Origin: Aureimonas sp. AU22
GTDB taxonomy: Bacteria; Pseudomonadota; Alphaproteobacteria; Rhizobiales; Rhizobiaceae
Direction: 5' to 3'
NCBI RefSeq assembly: GCF_001463745.1
Contig: NZ_BBWJ01000030.1
Span: 1 to 64,000 of the forward strand
DNA length: 64,000 nt
Notes under the pieces: generated by a model
The model's input: the letters and a program-made list of their open reading frames with translations, nothing else
What the model was told of the DNA's origin: nothing
Database searches by the model: none
Part shown: positions 29,828-38,405 of the stretch, one piece after another
Layout: the number at the start of each line of letters is the position of its first letter
Numbering within the stretch: the first letter of the stretch is position 1
Program-made: the position numbers and the translations under genes

Positions 29828-30718
29828 ATGTCCATCGAAGCCCTGGTCGACCGCGAGGTCGAAGCCGTCCGCGCTTCGGTTGCCGCGACGATCTATCCCC
29901 CCGATCCGGTGCTCGGCGCCGTCTCGAGAGCAAGCTCGATGGCGCAAGCCTTTGTGCGTCGCCATGGCATGCTCGCGGCGACGGTCCTCGGCCACACGAT
30001 CGACCGCCTGTCGGCCGGTCGCCTGGAGGTGCTGCACGAGGTCACCGTACCGCTGACGCGCGTGGCGGCCGATCTCGTGTCGGCGAACGCTCGCGAACGT
30101 CTCGCCACGATCGACCTGCCGTCCGAAGCGACGTGGACGGGGACGTATCGCCTCGACCTCGTCATCATCAGCGAGGAGCTCGGCATCGCCTGGATCGTCG
30201 AAGTCAAACGAGCGAACGCGGCAACGAAAGGCCACCGCCTCAAGGGCATGCTGCGCCAACTCGATATCGCCCGCCTGTCGGCGTTGCCGATCCTTCGCGG
30301 CTCCTATCGCATCTCGCGTGTCGAGAGCCTTCTCGTCTCGCTCTACGGCGACTCTTCGTGCCCTGACATTCTCGATCGAAGGTCGCTCGACGCGTTCTTC
30401 GGCCTGCCGATCGAAGCCGAGCTCGATCGGTTGGATGCGGTCTATCGGGCGATGGTGGAGCGCGAGCTCGGATCGCGCGTGCGCAGCGATCTCGCGTTGA
30501 CCGATATTGTCAAAGCGTCCGCCCACCGGGATGTCGGCCGATCGGCTGAGGGTACATCGGCCGGCTTCGGCGAAGATCACGCGGGAGGGGGCGAGACGGA
30601 GGTCCTGCCCAGCACGCGGCCGGCCGACCTGTTCCGGGTCCGCCCGATCCTGTCCGAGCCGTTCGAAGAGGCATTCCCCGGACCGTCGATCGGCAACTGG
30701 GGAGGGCGCCTGTCATGA
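29828..30718 (+). CDS. PD-(D/E)XK nuclease-like protein, first gene of the AAA/M41 operon
   Basis: A 296-residue soluble protein not recognised as a named family. Residues 60-150 have the spacing of a PD-(D/E)XK nuclease core: E71 in 'LHEVTVPL', D110 in 'TYRLDLVII', E125 and K127 in 'WIVEVKRAN', and 'MLRQLDIARL' like the QxxxY helix. The N-terminus is helical and the C-terminal 50 residues are low-complexity and acidic. ATG 29828 is chosen; an in-frame ATG at 29753 would add 25 residues. Its stop overlaps the next start (ATGA). The nuclease assignment is inference from motif spacing only; it could be a catalytically inactive relative. Confidence 0.7.
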   Translation: MSIEALVDREVEAVRASVAATIYPPDPVLGAVSRASSMAQAFVRRHGMLAATVLGHTIDRLSAGRLEVLHEVTVPLTRVAADLVSANARERLATIDLPSEATWTGTYRLDLVIISEELGIAWIVEVKRANAATKGHRLKGMLRQLDIARLSALPILRGSYRISRVESLLVSLYGDSSCPDILDRRSLDAFFGLPIEAELDRLDAVYRAMVERELGSRVRSDLALTDIVKASAHRDVGRSAEGTSAGFGEDHAGGGETEVLPSTRPADLFRVRPILSEPFEEAFPGPSIGNWGGRLS

Positions 30719-31032
30719 GCCGTACTTCGGACGCCGATCCCGCGACGGGAAGCAGCTCGCCTCAGAGCCTTACGCATGACGCGATCGATGCCAGACCCAA
30801 CACACCCGCCGCACCGTGTTGTTCGATCGGACCGTTCGTCCTGATCGGGGCCGCCATCCGAGCGGCTCGTCGCGGCGCTGACCCGTGCGAGCTGGGGTTG
30901 CACCTTCTCGCCCTGCGCCGGTACGACGCGCGCCGTCCGGATGCGGCCGTGCGCCTGACGGCAGACTGGCTTGCGAGGCACCTCACGGGTCTGTTGCCGC
31001 TGGTGTCCGGGCAGAGGGGAGGCGACCTCTAA
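30715..31032 (+). CDS. Small protein of the AAA/M41 operon
   Basis: A 105-residue protein with a polar, Ser/Pro-rich first 35 residues and a helical remainder ('IGPFVLIGAAIRAARRGADPCELGLHLLALRRYDARRPDAAVRLTADWLARHL'). No family is recognised. It overlaps the preceding gene by four bases and the following one by one base (TAATG), so the three are translationally coupled. It might be an adaptor or regulator for the ATPase, but nothing in the sequence proves this. Confidence 0.65.
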   Translation: MSRTSDADPATGSSSPQSLTHDAIDARPNTPAAPCCSIGPFVLIGAAIRAARRGADPCELGLHLLALRRYDARRPDAAVRLTADWLARHLTGLLPLVSGQRGGDL

Positions 31033-33227
31033 TGACGCGCACGACCTCAATGAACGCAGCAACGGTGCACAGCATGGGACAGCCGGATGATCCGGCTGTA
31101 CCGACGGTCGCTGGCGGCGACGGTCATGTTGGCGATGCCGTTACGGTCGACGCGACGACCCGGTCCGCCATCCCCGACGCCATCCCTGAGGTGGTGCGCT
31201 ATCGCCGCGACGATCATCGGCGCCTTGCGGTGTCGATGGGGGCCGAGCTCTCCGCCAGCGAGGCAGCCGTTCTCGCCCAGCTCGAAGCGCAGATGGACAA
31301 TGGCGCGTTGGCCGATCTCGCCGGTCCCGAACGCTGTCTCGTCACCGTGCACCTTGCCGACCCCAAAGGTTGGCGAGATGCGGTCGGGGCGGCGCTGTCC
31401 GCGTTCCTACAGACCTATGCGCTGCCCGCCGATCCCGCCACATTCCTGCCGAGCCATTCGTTCTGGAGCGTGCTGCGCCAGACCGAGGTCGACCGCATCC
31501 TGTCGCAGACGGGTGACCGCTGGCATGCGGTGACTGGCGCCTTTACGGCGAACCGGGCGGTGGCTGCGATCCTCGACGGCGGCCACGATCCCCTCGATGA
31601 CCTCGCCGATCTGCGCCTTCGCATCGACGGCTTCGATGCGGACGCGGTGGCGACAGGGCTCTACCACCACTTTGCGGTGCAGGCGGGACCCTTCCAGCCC
31701 ATGCCGGACGAAGGGGAGGAGAGCAGCGATGGCCGTGACGAGAATGCTGGCCCACGCTCTGCAGGCCGCATCCCGATCGATGACCCGCTGTACCAGCAAG
31801 CAAAGGGTATTGCGGAGCGCCTGGCCAGGATCGGGCTGTCGGCCCTGACGCCGGACCTTCTCGATCTCGCCTGCACCAAGGCAGGCCGCATCGAGGTCGC
31901 CGAAGCTATCTTGGCACGCGGCCTGTGGTCGGCGTCGCGGCGTGGAACGCCGGCGGGCGGAAGGGAGGGCACTGTTCAGAACCTCGCGCTGGACGAGTTG
32001 CCGGCATACGAGGCGGTACGGGGTTGGGCGCAGGCGCTCGCCGACGACATCCGTTCCTTTGCCGCGGGCACGTTGGCTTGGCAGGACGTCGACCCCGGGG
32101 CACTTCTCACCGGGCCGCCGGGGACGGGCAAAACGCTCCTGGCGGCGGCAATCGCCAAGAGCGCCGGTGCACGCTTTATCGCGACATCGTTCGCCGACTG
32201 GCAGGCCACGGGCGACGGGCATCTCGGCTCGACGCTTCAGGGCATCCGGCGCGCGTTCGAGGAGGCGCGCAGCCAGTCGCCGACGGTTCTGTTCATCGAC
32301 GAGATCGACTCCGTTCCACAGCGTGACAGCAGCCGGCGTCACGACGGCTACTGGCGGGCGATCGTAAACTCTCTCCTGGAGGAGCTGGACGGGACCGGCG
32401 GCCGTGAGGGCCTGATTGTCCTGGCTGCCTGTAACGACGCCGATCACTTGGACCCGGCTCTGGTCCGATCCGGCCGCCTTGATCGCGTTGTCCTCATCGA
32501 TCTTCCGACGGCTCAGGACCTTTGCGAGATCGTGCGCCATTACCTGCCGATGGTTGGCGAAGCGGAAGTCATGCAGATCGGGCACGCGCTGGCGGGCAGG
32601 ACGACCGGCGCGGACATCGCTCGCATGGCGCGCGAGGCGCGGCAGCTGGCAAGGCGCGACCGGCGTCCGGTCACCTCTCGTGATGTCCTGCAGGTTGCCA
32701 TGCCGCCGGACAATCGCTCTCCAGCCCTGCGGCGGCGCATTGCCGTGCACGAGGCGGGCCACGCGGTGGCGCTCTTGTCGATGGGGCTTTGTCCCTCCAT
32801 CGTATCCATCCTGCCGGGGCCCGAAGGGTCCGGGGGACAGGTCAGGATCGGCTCGATCGGCTCAGGGGAGGGGCTTCTTCGAGATGTCGAGGCCGCGGTC
32901 ATCGTCGCTTTGGCTGGCCGGGCTGCGGAGGAGATCATCCTCGGCGAGGCTTCTGCAGGAGCCGGTGGTGGGGACCTGTCCGATCTTGCGCAGGCAACAC
33001 AGCGCCTGGCTCATCTGGAAAGCCAGATGGGTCTGGGCCGCTCGCTCGTTCATCAACAGCAAGTCGATGCGCGGGACATCGATCGGCGTCTCCAGCGCCT
33101 CTATGGGGAAGCGCAGATGATCGTGCTGCGGTATCAGGCGGCCGTTCGAGAGATCGCCGACGAGCTTCATACGAAGCGGATATTGAGTGGTGGGGCACTC
33201 AGAGTCCTGTTTTATGAAGGGGCTTGA
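31032..33227 (+). CDS. Soluble AAA+ ATPase fused to an M41 (FtsH-type) metalloprotease domain
   Basis: A 731-residue protein. Residues 1-315 are a unique N-terminal region with no transmembrane helix. The AAA+ module has Walker A at 361-368 (GPPGTGKT), Walker B at 419-426 ('VLFIDEID') and the arginine-finger region 'RSGRLDR' at 479-485. The M41 protease follows, with HEAGH at 573-577 and the third zinc ligand probably D651 in 'DLAQAT'. FtsH is membrane-anchored; here the anchors are replaced by a large soluble domain and the aromatic pore motif (FVGxG) is not kept. It would unfold and degrade protein substrates in the cytoplasm. It is co-transcribed with the two preceding genes. Confidence 0.9.
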   Translation: MTRTTSMNAATVHSMGQPDDPAVPTVAGGDGHVGDAVTVDATTRSAIPDAIPEVVRYRRDDHRRLAVSMGAELSASEAAVLAQLEAQMDNGALADLAGPERCLVTVHLADPKGWRDAVGAALSAFLQTYALPADPATFLPSHSFWSVLRQTEVDRILSQTGDRWHAVTGAFTANRAVAAILDGGHDPLDDLADLRLRIDGFDADAVATGLYHHFAVQAGPFQPMPDEGEESSDGRDENAGPRSAGRIPIDDPLYQQAKGIAERLARIGLSALTPDLLDLACTKAGRIEVAEAILARGLWSASRRGTPAGGREGTVQNLALDELPAYEAVRGWAQALADDIRSFAAGTLAWQDVDPGALLTGPPGTGKTLLAAAIAKSAGARFIATSFADWQATGDGHLGSTLQGIRRAFEEARSQSPTVLFIDEIDSVPQRDSSRRHDGYWRAIVNSLLEELDGTGGREGLIVLAACNDADHLDPALVRSGRLDRVVLIDLPTAQDLCEIVRHYLPMVGEAEVMQIGHALAGRTTGADIARMAREARQLARRDRRPVTSRDVLQVAMPPDNRSPALRRRIAVHEAGHAVALLSMGLCPSIVSILPGPEGSGGQVRIGSIGSGEGLLRDVEAAVIVALAGRAAEEIILGEASAGAGGGDLSDLAQATQRLAHLESQMGLGRSLVHQQQVDARDIDRRLQRLYGEAQMIVLRYQAAVREIADELHTKRILSGGALRVLFYEGA

Positions 33228-33293
33228 GTGCCACGCTCAGAGCCGTCCGTATCTTATTCAATGCATGACGAGGGCATTGCCAAAGCCAGATCG

Positions 33294-34595
33294 TCAGTTC
33301 GTGTAAACTTCCGACGCACTGATATCGTAAACGGGCCGTTCGTTCGACAGAGCAAAATTTACGAGCGGCATCGGAATCCCAAGGAATGCAGGGCGTATAT
33401 GCTCACGCATCGGTTCCAGACGCTTTTCGTTATCCAACATTGATCGAAGGCCCCAATACGCAAAATACGCGTGATGCGATCCTTGAGCAGGTATAATACC
33501 CCGCCGGCGGCATCGGGCCACAGCAATGGCAGCTTGGGTGACAGTTCGAAAGGATGCGCGGCTCGGGAAGAGCTTCAGAATGTCAATTTCATAACGTGAC
33601 GCGACTTCTATCGCCAGTAATAAAAATAAGAACGGTTCGTATAGGGCTGCATTTCGAAAACCAATGGCCGCGATCGCTTCGAGGGTAGGTAGCATCTGGT
33701 GGGGTCGTTCGCTGATTACGTGAGCGACGCCGGCACTGTAGCGGTTGTTTTCCAGGCAATATTCGACAGACTGACCCTTCAATGGCGACTCGTTTGCCTC
33801 TTGGCGCATCAACTTGTGTCCATCGTGGACTGTCTTCGCGAGCGCGCGCATTTGAGCGAGTACGATCAAAATTACCAATTCTCGCTGCACATTGGGATCC
33901 GGCTCTCTTTCAAGCAGCGAGACCGTTTCCTCCGTCAACAGATCTCGCATATTGCTTGGTCTGAGCGGTTGCGGGACGCGAATCTCCTTTTCAGCGTCGG
34001 CAGGATCGCTGAAAAGTCGTTGGAATTTCGTTCGTCCCTCTTGCGCGAGTCGCTTCAAATGTTCCCCGATCTGACCATCTCGATCGGCATCAGGACCGGT
34101 CTTCGCGTAAAGTTGTAATGCGGGTTCGATATGCCGTGCGAGCGCGTCGCGAATAGCCGGGCCGTCGCGCTTCGGCTTGCCTCCGGCCCGTTGAACGAGG
34201 ATTGTCATCGTTCGATCGAGCTGCATCGCAAACGCGCTGTGTAAATCTTCTTCAACCGAATCCGCACGGGGAGACCGATAGGGTGGAAGCGGGTCAGTCG
34301 TTGAAGCCGCGGATAAGCCACCGAGGCTGACAAGATACTGGCCGCGCTCGACGAGGACCTCACGCGATGCTGCGCCATGCCCTGTGGAGAGGGCACCTTT
34401 TGCAAAGAGATCATCGCTTGGCTCAAAGGTGGCTTCGCGGGACGCGGCCGAAGTCCAGAAGGCCTCGATAACTGCGGTCTGATTGGCGAAGGCCTGCAGA
34501 ACTTCGGCCCGAAACCTCATCATATCCGCGATGGGCGGTACGTCAGGCGACGCTTTGCGATACAAGAATTGCAGTGGACGCAAGGTGGTCTCCAA
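33294..34595 (-). CDS. Hypothetical protein, about 433 aa
   Basis: A long helical protein with no recognised domain. Landmarks are 'LARHIEPALQLYAKTGPDADRDGQIGEHLKRLAQEGRTKFQRLF', 'RELVILIVLAQMRALAKTVHDG' and a C-terminal 'HHAYFAYWGLRSMLDN'. The first codon of the longest frame is TTG 34595 with no clear ribosome site; ATG 34523 is an alternative, so the N-terminus is uncertain. GC is lower than in flanking core genes, which fits acquired DNA. It converges on the AAA/M41 operon and may belong to the same element. Confidence 0.65.
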   Translation of the reverse strand: METTLRPLQFLYRKASPDVPPIADMMRFRAEVLQAFANQTAVIEAFWTSAASREATFEPSDDLFAKGALSTGHGAASREVLVERGQYLVSLGGLSAASTTDPLPPYRSPRADSVEEDLHSAFAMQLDRTMTILVQRAGGKPKRDGPAIRDALARHIEPALQLYAKTGPDADRDGQIGEHLKRLAQEGRTKFQRLFSDPADAEKEIRVPQPLRPSNMRDLLTEETVSLLEREPDPNVQRELVILIVLAQMRALAKTVHDGHKLMRQEANESPLKGQSVEYCLENNRYSAGVAHVISERPHQMLPTLEAIAAIGFRNAALYEPFLFLLLAIEVASRYEIDILKLFPSRASFRTVTQAAIAVARCRRRGIIPAQGSHHAYFAYWGLRSMLDNEKRLEPMREHIRPAFLGIPMPLVNFALSNERPVYDISASEVYTN

Positions 34596-34759
34596 GTCGG
34601 GAGTGGCTAGAGCGGTCGCTCGTGCGACAAGCCGTAGCTCCTGGATGCAGTCACCGTCGCCGATTCGGGTTTAGGAAAAAAGGGGGACTCCGCGAATGGC
34701 AGGGTCAGCCTGTCAAGGAAGCGTCATCAAGGGTGCTGCTACCGAAAAACGATGTTCCC

Positions 34760-34777
34760 CGCGGCCATTAGGCCGCG
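34760..34777. terminator. Stem-loop at the end of a minus-strand frame
   Basis: CGCGGCC and GGCCGCG form a perfect seven-base stem with loop ATTA. It includes the TAA stop of the start-less minus-strand frame that follows the ParA-like gene. No T-run is present on either side, so its role as a terminator is uncertain. Confidence 0.35.
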
Positions 34778-35030
34778 AGGAACTGCTTCAGTCGGTCGAT
34801 GATGTTTGAAATTTGCGACGCTAGTGGATGATCACGTCGCCAGCGCTTCACAGCTTCACCTCGAACGAGCTGATCGCGTTCTATCAGCCATTCAATGAAC
34901 GTACTGCGATCGGCGTGGACAGATGCTTGAAGGAGAGCTAGCAGCAGTTCCTGTTCCGAGCGTGCGGCGATAAAACGTTCGTGTGCAGATGCCCGCTCCT
35001 TGCGGAATGCTTGACGATGTAGGTTAGGTC
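34768..35030 (-). CDS. Coding-like frame downstream of the ParA-like gene, no clear start
   Basis: On the minus strand, the frame ending in TAA at 34768 encodes about 85 residues of natural-looking helical protein. It includes 'RKERASAHERFIAARSEQE', 'LLQASVHADRSTFIEWLIERD' and 'SQISNIIDRLKQFLAA'. It has no ATG, GTG or TTG at a sensible place and begins within the last codons of the ParA-like gene in another frame. It is either a frameshifted former extension of that gene, a gene whose start was lost, or one using a rare start codon. Confidence 0.4.
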
Positions 35031-35821
35031 GAGACGGTGTTCTCTCCGGGAAACGGCAGGCGATCGAATTGCCTCCGGAGCGCGTCCTGCCATGTCACGA
35101 GTTCGCTCCAGATACCCCTTGCCAGAGCGCGGGAGGTGCCAGCCTCCATAAGGCGCGCGGTTGCCTCATGCAGTGACAGCTGCGCCAGACGGTATGGCGA
35201 CTGTCCGGTCCGCTCGACGGCCGCCAAGGCTCGCGGCAGGAGTCTTGGATGCTTGATCAGAAGGCGATCTCCTTCGATCGCCTTTCCCAAGCGCTGGTGC
35301 TCTTTGGAAAGATCTTCGACACGATCTCCCGTCTCAGCAAGAACAGGAACAATCACGGCATCTGGCAAGACGAGCGTCGCGCGCTTGATCGAGCGCGTCG
35401 CGAGCAGCATGGCATCGTGCTCAAGGAGGAACGGGGTGAACACTGCGACCTTGTAGCCGCTTTCGGATGCAGCACCCGCGATATCAAGTTTCAACAGAGT
35501 TTCGAGAACGCGCGCATCGACGCTCCCAGCGACATCGACGGCGATGATAGGCGAGCGTCGATCCAGGATCTGGTCGATCAGCGGGGATAGGGCCTCGACG
35601 TCGGCAAGGTCGTCGTGTCGTACCGCTTCAATGTCCGGCAGCTGGATGGTCGTGACGCGATCCGGGAACAGCGCGCGCAACCGCGTCTGGTCGTCGATCT
35701 CGTAGATCAGGAAGTCGCTGACCAATGCCGAAAGATAATCAAGGAATGCGATCAGCGTCGAGCTTTTTCGCACGCCCCCCTTCTCGCTAATAAATAGGAA
35801 AATCCACATCGCGGGTTCCAT
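35024..35821 (-). CDS. ParA/MinD-like ATPase with altered P-loop
   Basis: A 265-residue protein of the SIMIBI/ParA fold. The N-terminus 'MWIFLFISEKGGVRKSSTLIAFLDYLS' aligns with the deviant Walker A (KGGxGKS/T), but Gly before the catalytic Lys is Arg (KGGVRKSS, residues 14-21). Walker B-like 'PIIAVDVAG' and a later 'VIVPVLAETGD' fit the fold. ParA-like proteins of mobile elements act in segregation or mobilisation. Its ATG follows the TAA of the upstream gene with no spacing. ATP binding may be weakened by the Arg, so it may be a degenerate or divergent member. Confidence 0.75.
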   Translation of the reverse strand: MEPAMWIFLFISEKGGVRKSSTLIAFLDYLSALVSDFLIYEIDDQTRLRALFPDRVTTIQLPDIEAVRHDDLADVEALSPLIDQILDRRSPIIAVDVAGSVDARVLETLLKLDIAGAASESGYKVAVFTPFLLEHDAMLLATRSIKRATLVLPDAVIVPVLAETGDRVEDLSKEHQRLGKAIEGDRLLIKHPRLLPRALAAVERTGQSPYRLAQLSLHEATARLMEAGTSRALARGIWSELVTWQDALRRQFDRLPFPGENTVST

Positions 35822-36277
35822 TTAAACATCTCCATCTCGGTTGAGTTTGCGCATGAGGGCAAGGCGTTCCCCCTGCGCTTCAGAGCCAAGCCCAATGCGA
35901 TCGGAAGATCGGTCATTTAAGTCCAGAACTTTGCTGGGATGGGGTTTGGGAACGGCCGTCGAGCTTCGATCGTCCCTTCTTACAGCGGCCAAATCCATCG
36001 CCGCAGGGGAGTTCTCTGCAAGCAGTGAACGGTTAGAGACGCGCTTCCAGAGTTTACGAAGTGTCGCATCTGATATCGGATGGCGTCCATGTCGCAACAG
36101 CTCTTCCGACAACGCAGTATTTATGCGTGACCATGGCTCGCTATCTCGCCGAGCTTCATCGAGAAGCGGTTTCAAGCGAGCAACGAGATCCGTCATCCGT
36201 CGTGGTCCTAAAGAACCTTCCAGATGGATCTCGACGGCGGTTGCCAGTCGCTTGGCATACGGGGTTAGGTCGCGCAT
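35822..36277 (-). CDS. Hypothetical protein linked to the ParA-like ATPase
   Basis: A 151-residue, basic, mostly helical protein ('YAKRLATAVEIHLEGSLGPRRMTDLVARLKPLLDEARR', 'ISDATLRKLWKRVSNRS'). The second segment could be a helix-turn-helix, so a DNA-binding or mobilisation accessory role is conceivable; no family is recognised. Its stop codon abuts the start of the ParA-like gene, so the two are one operon reading away from the serine recombinase. Confidence 0.6.
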   Translation of the reverse strand: MRDLTPYAKRLATAVEIHLEGSLGPRRMTDLVARLKPLLDEARRDSEPWSRINTALSEELLRHGRHPISDATLRKLWKRVSNRSLLAENSPAAMDLAAVRRDDRSSTAVPKPHPSKVLDLNDRSSDRIGLGSEAQGERLALMRKLNRDGDV

Positions 36278-36578
36278 GCGGAAGGTCTACGAAGGCCGTA
36301 TGGGCGGATCGGTGAGATAAGTCGCGATCACCCGATGAAGGGTCGCTGAGCTGCACGTCGACTTATTTCACCGATCCGAGCGCAGCTTGCCGACATCCTT
36401 TCGGCATGACGAACCGGTCACCAACCTTTGCTCCCAAAAGAGACGTAGCGCATGCGCAGCCGGGCGATGAGGAGCTGCGCCTTCTGGCACGGATGTGGAC
36501 CGAGTTCTGCTCGATCGAGTCGCGAACAAAGAAGGCCGCGCTAGCTAACAGTGAAGGAAACAAGGAAGAAGAAGCTTG

Positions 36579-38183
36579 ATGCGTGCCGTCGCCTACATCC
36601 GTGTCTCGACCCGTCGTCAAGCCAATGAGGGGGTCAGTCTTGATGTCCAACGTGACCGCATCAGCGACTTCGTCGCTGGCAATGGCTGGACGCTCTACGA
36701 GACGTATATCGATCGCGGGGCTTCGGCACGTGATGGCGGCAGGCCAGAGTTCCAGAGAATGCTGTCCGATGCAGCTGCCCGGCCATCTCCCTTTGATGTC
36801 ATTGTTGTCTACGACCGAAGCAGATTCTATCGCAACGCTGCCCAAGCCGAAACGACAATCCGCGATCTGCGACGCAACGCAGTCCAGGTTTACTCTGTCA
36901 CCCAGCCGAACGGCAGCGATGAAGCGAGCGACATGATCCGGCAGATCATTGCCGTGGTTGACGAGAACGCTAGCCGAGAAAATGCAAAGCGCGTCCGCGC
37001 GACAATGTGTGAAAATGCCACTCAGGGCTTCTGGAACGGTGCCGTTCCGCCTTACGGTTTCACGACGACGATCGTTGAACGGCGCGGCAAGAAGGAGAAG
37101 AAGAAGCTCGTCATTGACGAGGTTGAGAGCGACGTCGTCGAACGCATCTTCCGACTGGCTGAAGAAGGTCATGAACGTTCGGGACCGATGGGTGTCAAAG
37201 CCATCGTGAATCATTTGAACGAGCGGGGGTACCGTACCAGACGCGATAAGCGATGGCACATCGGACCTTTGCACGCGATGCTGACGAACACCGCCTATCG
37301 TGGCGAGTATCGCTACAACACCACGGACTCTAACACGGGGCTACCACGGCCTGAGCACGAGCATATCAAAGTCGCTTGCCCGGCGATTATCGAGGCAAGG
37401 CAGTTCGAAGCCGTGCAGGCCCTGTTGCGAAGCCGGAACCCGAAAATCGCCGCACCGCAAGTCGTTGCAGGTCCCATTCTCCTCACGGGTCTTCTGTCGT
37501 GTGCAAAGTGTGAGTCAGCCCTCACCATGCGAACCGGTAAATCCGGTCAGTATCGCTACTACGCCTGCGCCAACCGGCAGGCCCGTGGCGCAACCGCCTG
37601 TGCGGGGTGCTCGCATCGGATGGAAAAAATCGACCACGCTGTCACGGAGGCGTTGGTCACTCATGCCTTCCAACCGGATCGCCTCGCCAACATTCTTGAG
37701 TCCATAGAGACCGAACGCCTTACCAGGGAGGCTGACTCCACTGAGCTTCTTCGCTTTGAAACCGAACTCGCCGATGCGAGGATGAGAGTTGATCGACTAA
37801 TGGGGTTGGCTGAACGTGGTATAGCCGATCTGGATGATCCAGAATTTGCCGAGCGTATGCGGAGCGCGCAGCGCGACCGGAATATCGCTCTTGCTGGTGT
37901 GGACCGTATCCGACGGCGAATTGGCTCTCAGGTTGAGATTACACCGGAGCGCGTCGTTGCCTTCGCCAACTTCATGCGAGATCGCATTCGCAACGGCGAC
38001 GTGCCGTTTCGTAAAAGCTATCTACGATCCGTCGTTGACCGCGTGATCGTGGATGATGAGAGGCTGATCATAACTGGTTGGAAAAACGTTCTGCGTGAGC
38101 AGGTTATGATCGATGATAGGAAGGACACCAAAGTGCCCATTGGTATTCAGGAATGGCGCACCCGACAGGATTCGAACCTGTGA
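36579..38183 (+). CDS. Large serine recombinase / integrase
   Basis: A 534-residue large serine recombinase. The resolvase catalytic domain begins '[24 protein letters not shown]', with nucleophile S10 and the Arg cluster in '[14 protein letters not shown]'. The 'recombinase' domain is at about 165-260 and the zinc ribbon at about 305-350 ('[11 protein letters not shown]', '[18 protein letters not shown]'). A coiled coil at about 380-450 and the C-terminal DNA-binding part follow. Such enzymes integrate phages or elements at attB sites. Its last 30 bases overlap the 3' end of a tRNA-Arg gene on the opposite strand, giving the C-terminus '[10 protein letters not shown]'. ATG 36579 has AAGGAAGAA upstream; a TTG three bases earlier is the longest form. 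Confidence 0.95.
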   Translation: MRAVAYIRVSTRRQANEGVSLDVQRDRISDFVAGNGWTLYETYIDRGASARDGGRPEFQRMLSDAAARPSPFDVIVVYDRSRFYRNAAQAETTIRDLRRNAVQVYSVTQPNGSDEASDMIRQIIAVVDENASRENAKRVRATMCENATQGFWNGAVPPYGFTTTIVERRGKKEKKKLVIDEVESDVVERIFRLAEEGHERSGPMGVKAIVNHLNERGYRTRRDKRWHIGPLHAMLTNTAYRGEYRYNTTDSNTGLPRPEHEHIKVACPAIIEARQFEAVQALLRSRNPKIAAPQVVAGPILLTGLLSCAKCESALTMRTGKSGQYRYYACANRQARGATACAGCSHRMEKIDHAVTEALVTHAFQPDRLANILESIETERLTREADSTELLRFETELADARMRVDRLMGLAERGIADLDDPEFAERMRSAQRDRNIALAGVDRIRRRIGSQVEITPERVVAFANFMRDRIRNGDVPFRKSYLRSVVDRVIVDDERLIITGWKNVLREQVMIDDRKDTKVPIGIQEWRTRQDSNL

Positions 38184-38230
38184 CCTCTGCCTTCGGAGGG
38201 CAGCACTCTATCCAGCTGAGCTACGGGTGC
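38154..38230 (-). tRNA. tRNA-Arg (anticodon CCG)
   Basis: 77 bases on the minus strand, with acceptor stem GCACCCG/CGGGTGC, D-arm AGCTCAGCTGGATAGAGT, anticodon stem CTGCC/GGCAG with loop CTCCGAA, T-arm with GGTTCGAATCC, and an encoded CCA end. It reads CGG codons. The 3' end overlaps the end of the serine recombinase gene, making it the likely integration target. Confidence 0.97.
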
Positions 38231-38405
38231 GTGCCGCAAGAAGCGGCGGACGTCGTGACAGGCACGTCGCCCTGCCGTTCTCGTACAGGATCGCGGGGCG
38301 GGAGGCAAGGCGAGGGAGGGACCGCCGGTCCGCGAGGTCGCGAACAGATCGGAGATCGCGGACGTCGCCGGACTTCGCACGCAGCCGACCCGGTCGTCGC
38401 CTCTC

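Noticed and set aside
29000-36000. Left attachment site as a copy of the tRNA-Arg 3' end
   Set aside because: Scanned for the T-arm and acceptor sequence and found no match beyond a few bases; no left boundary is claimed.
36363-37274. Minus-strand frame of 303 residues under the serine recombinase
   Set aside because: It is the shadow of the recombinase catalytic domain, whose motifs are complete on the plus strand.
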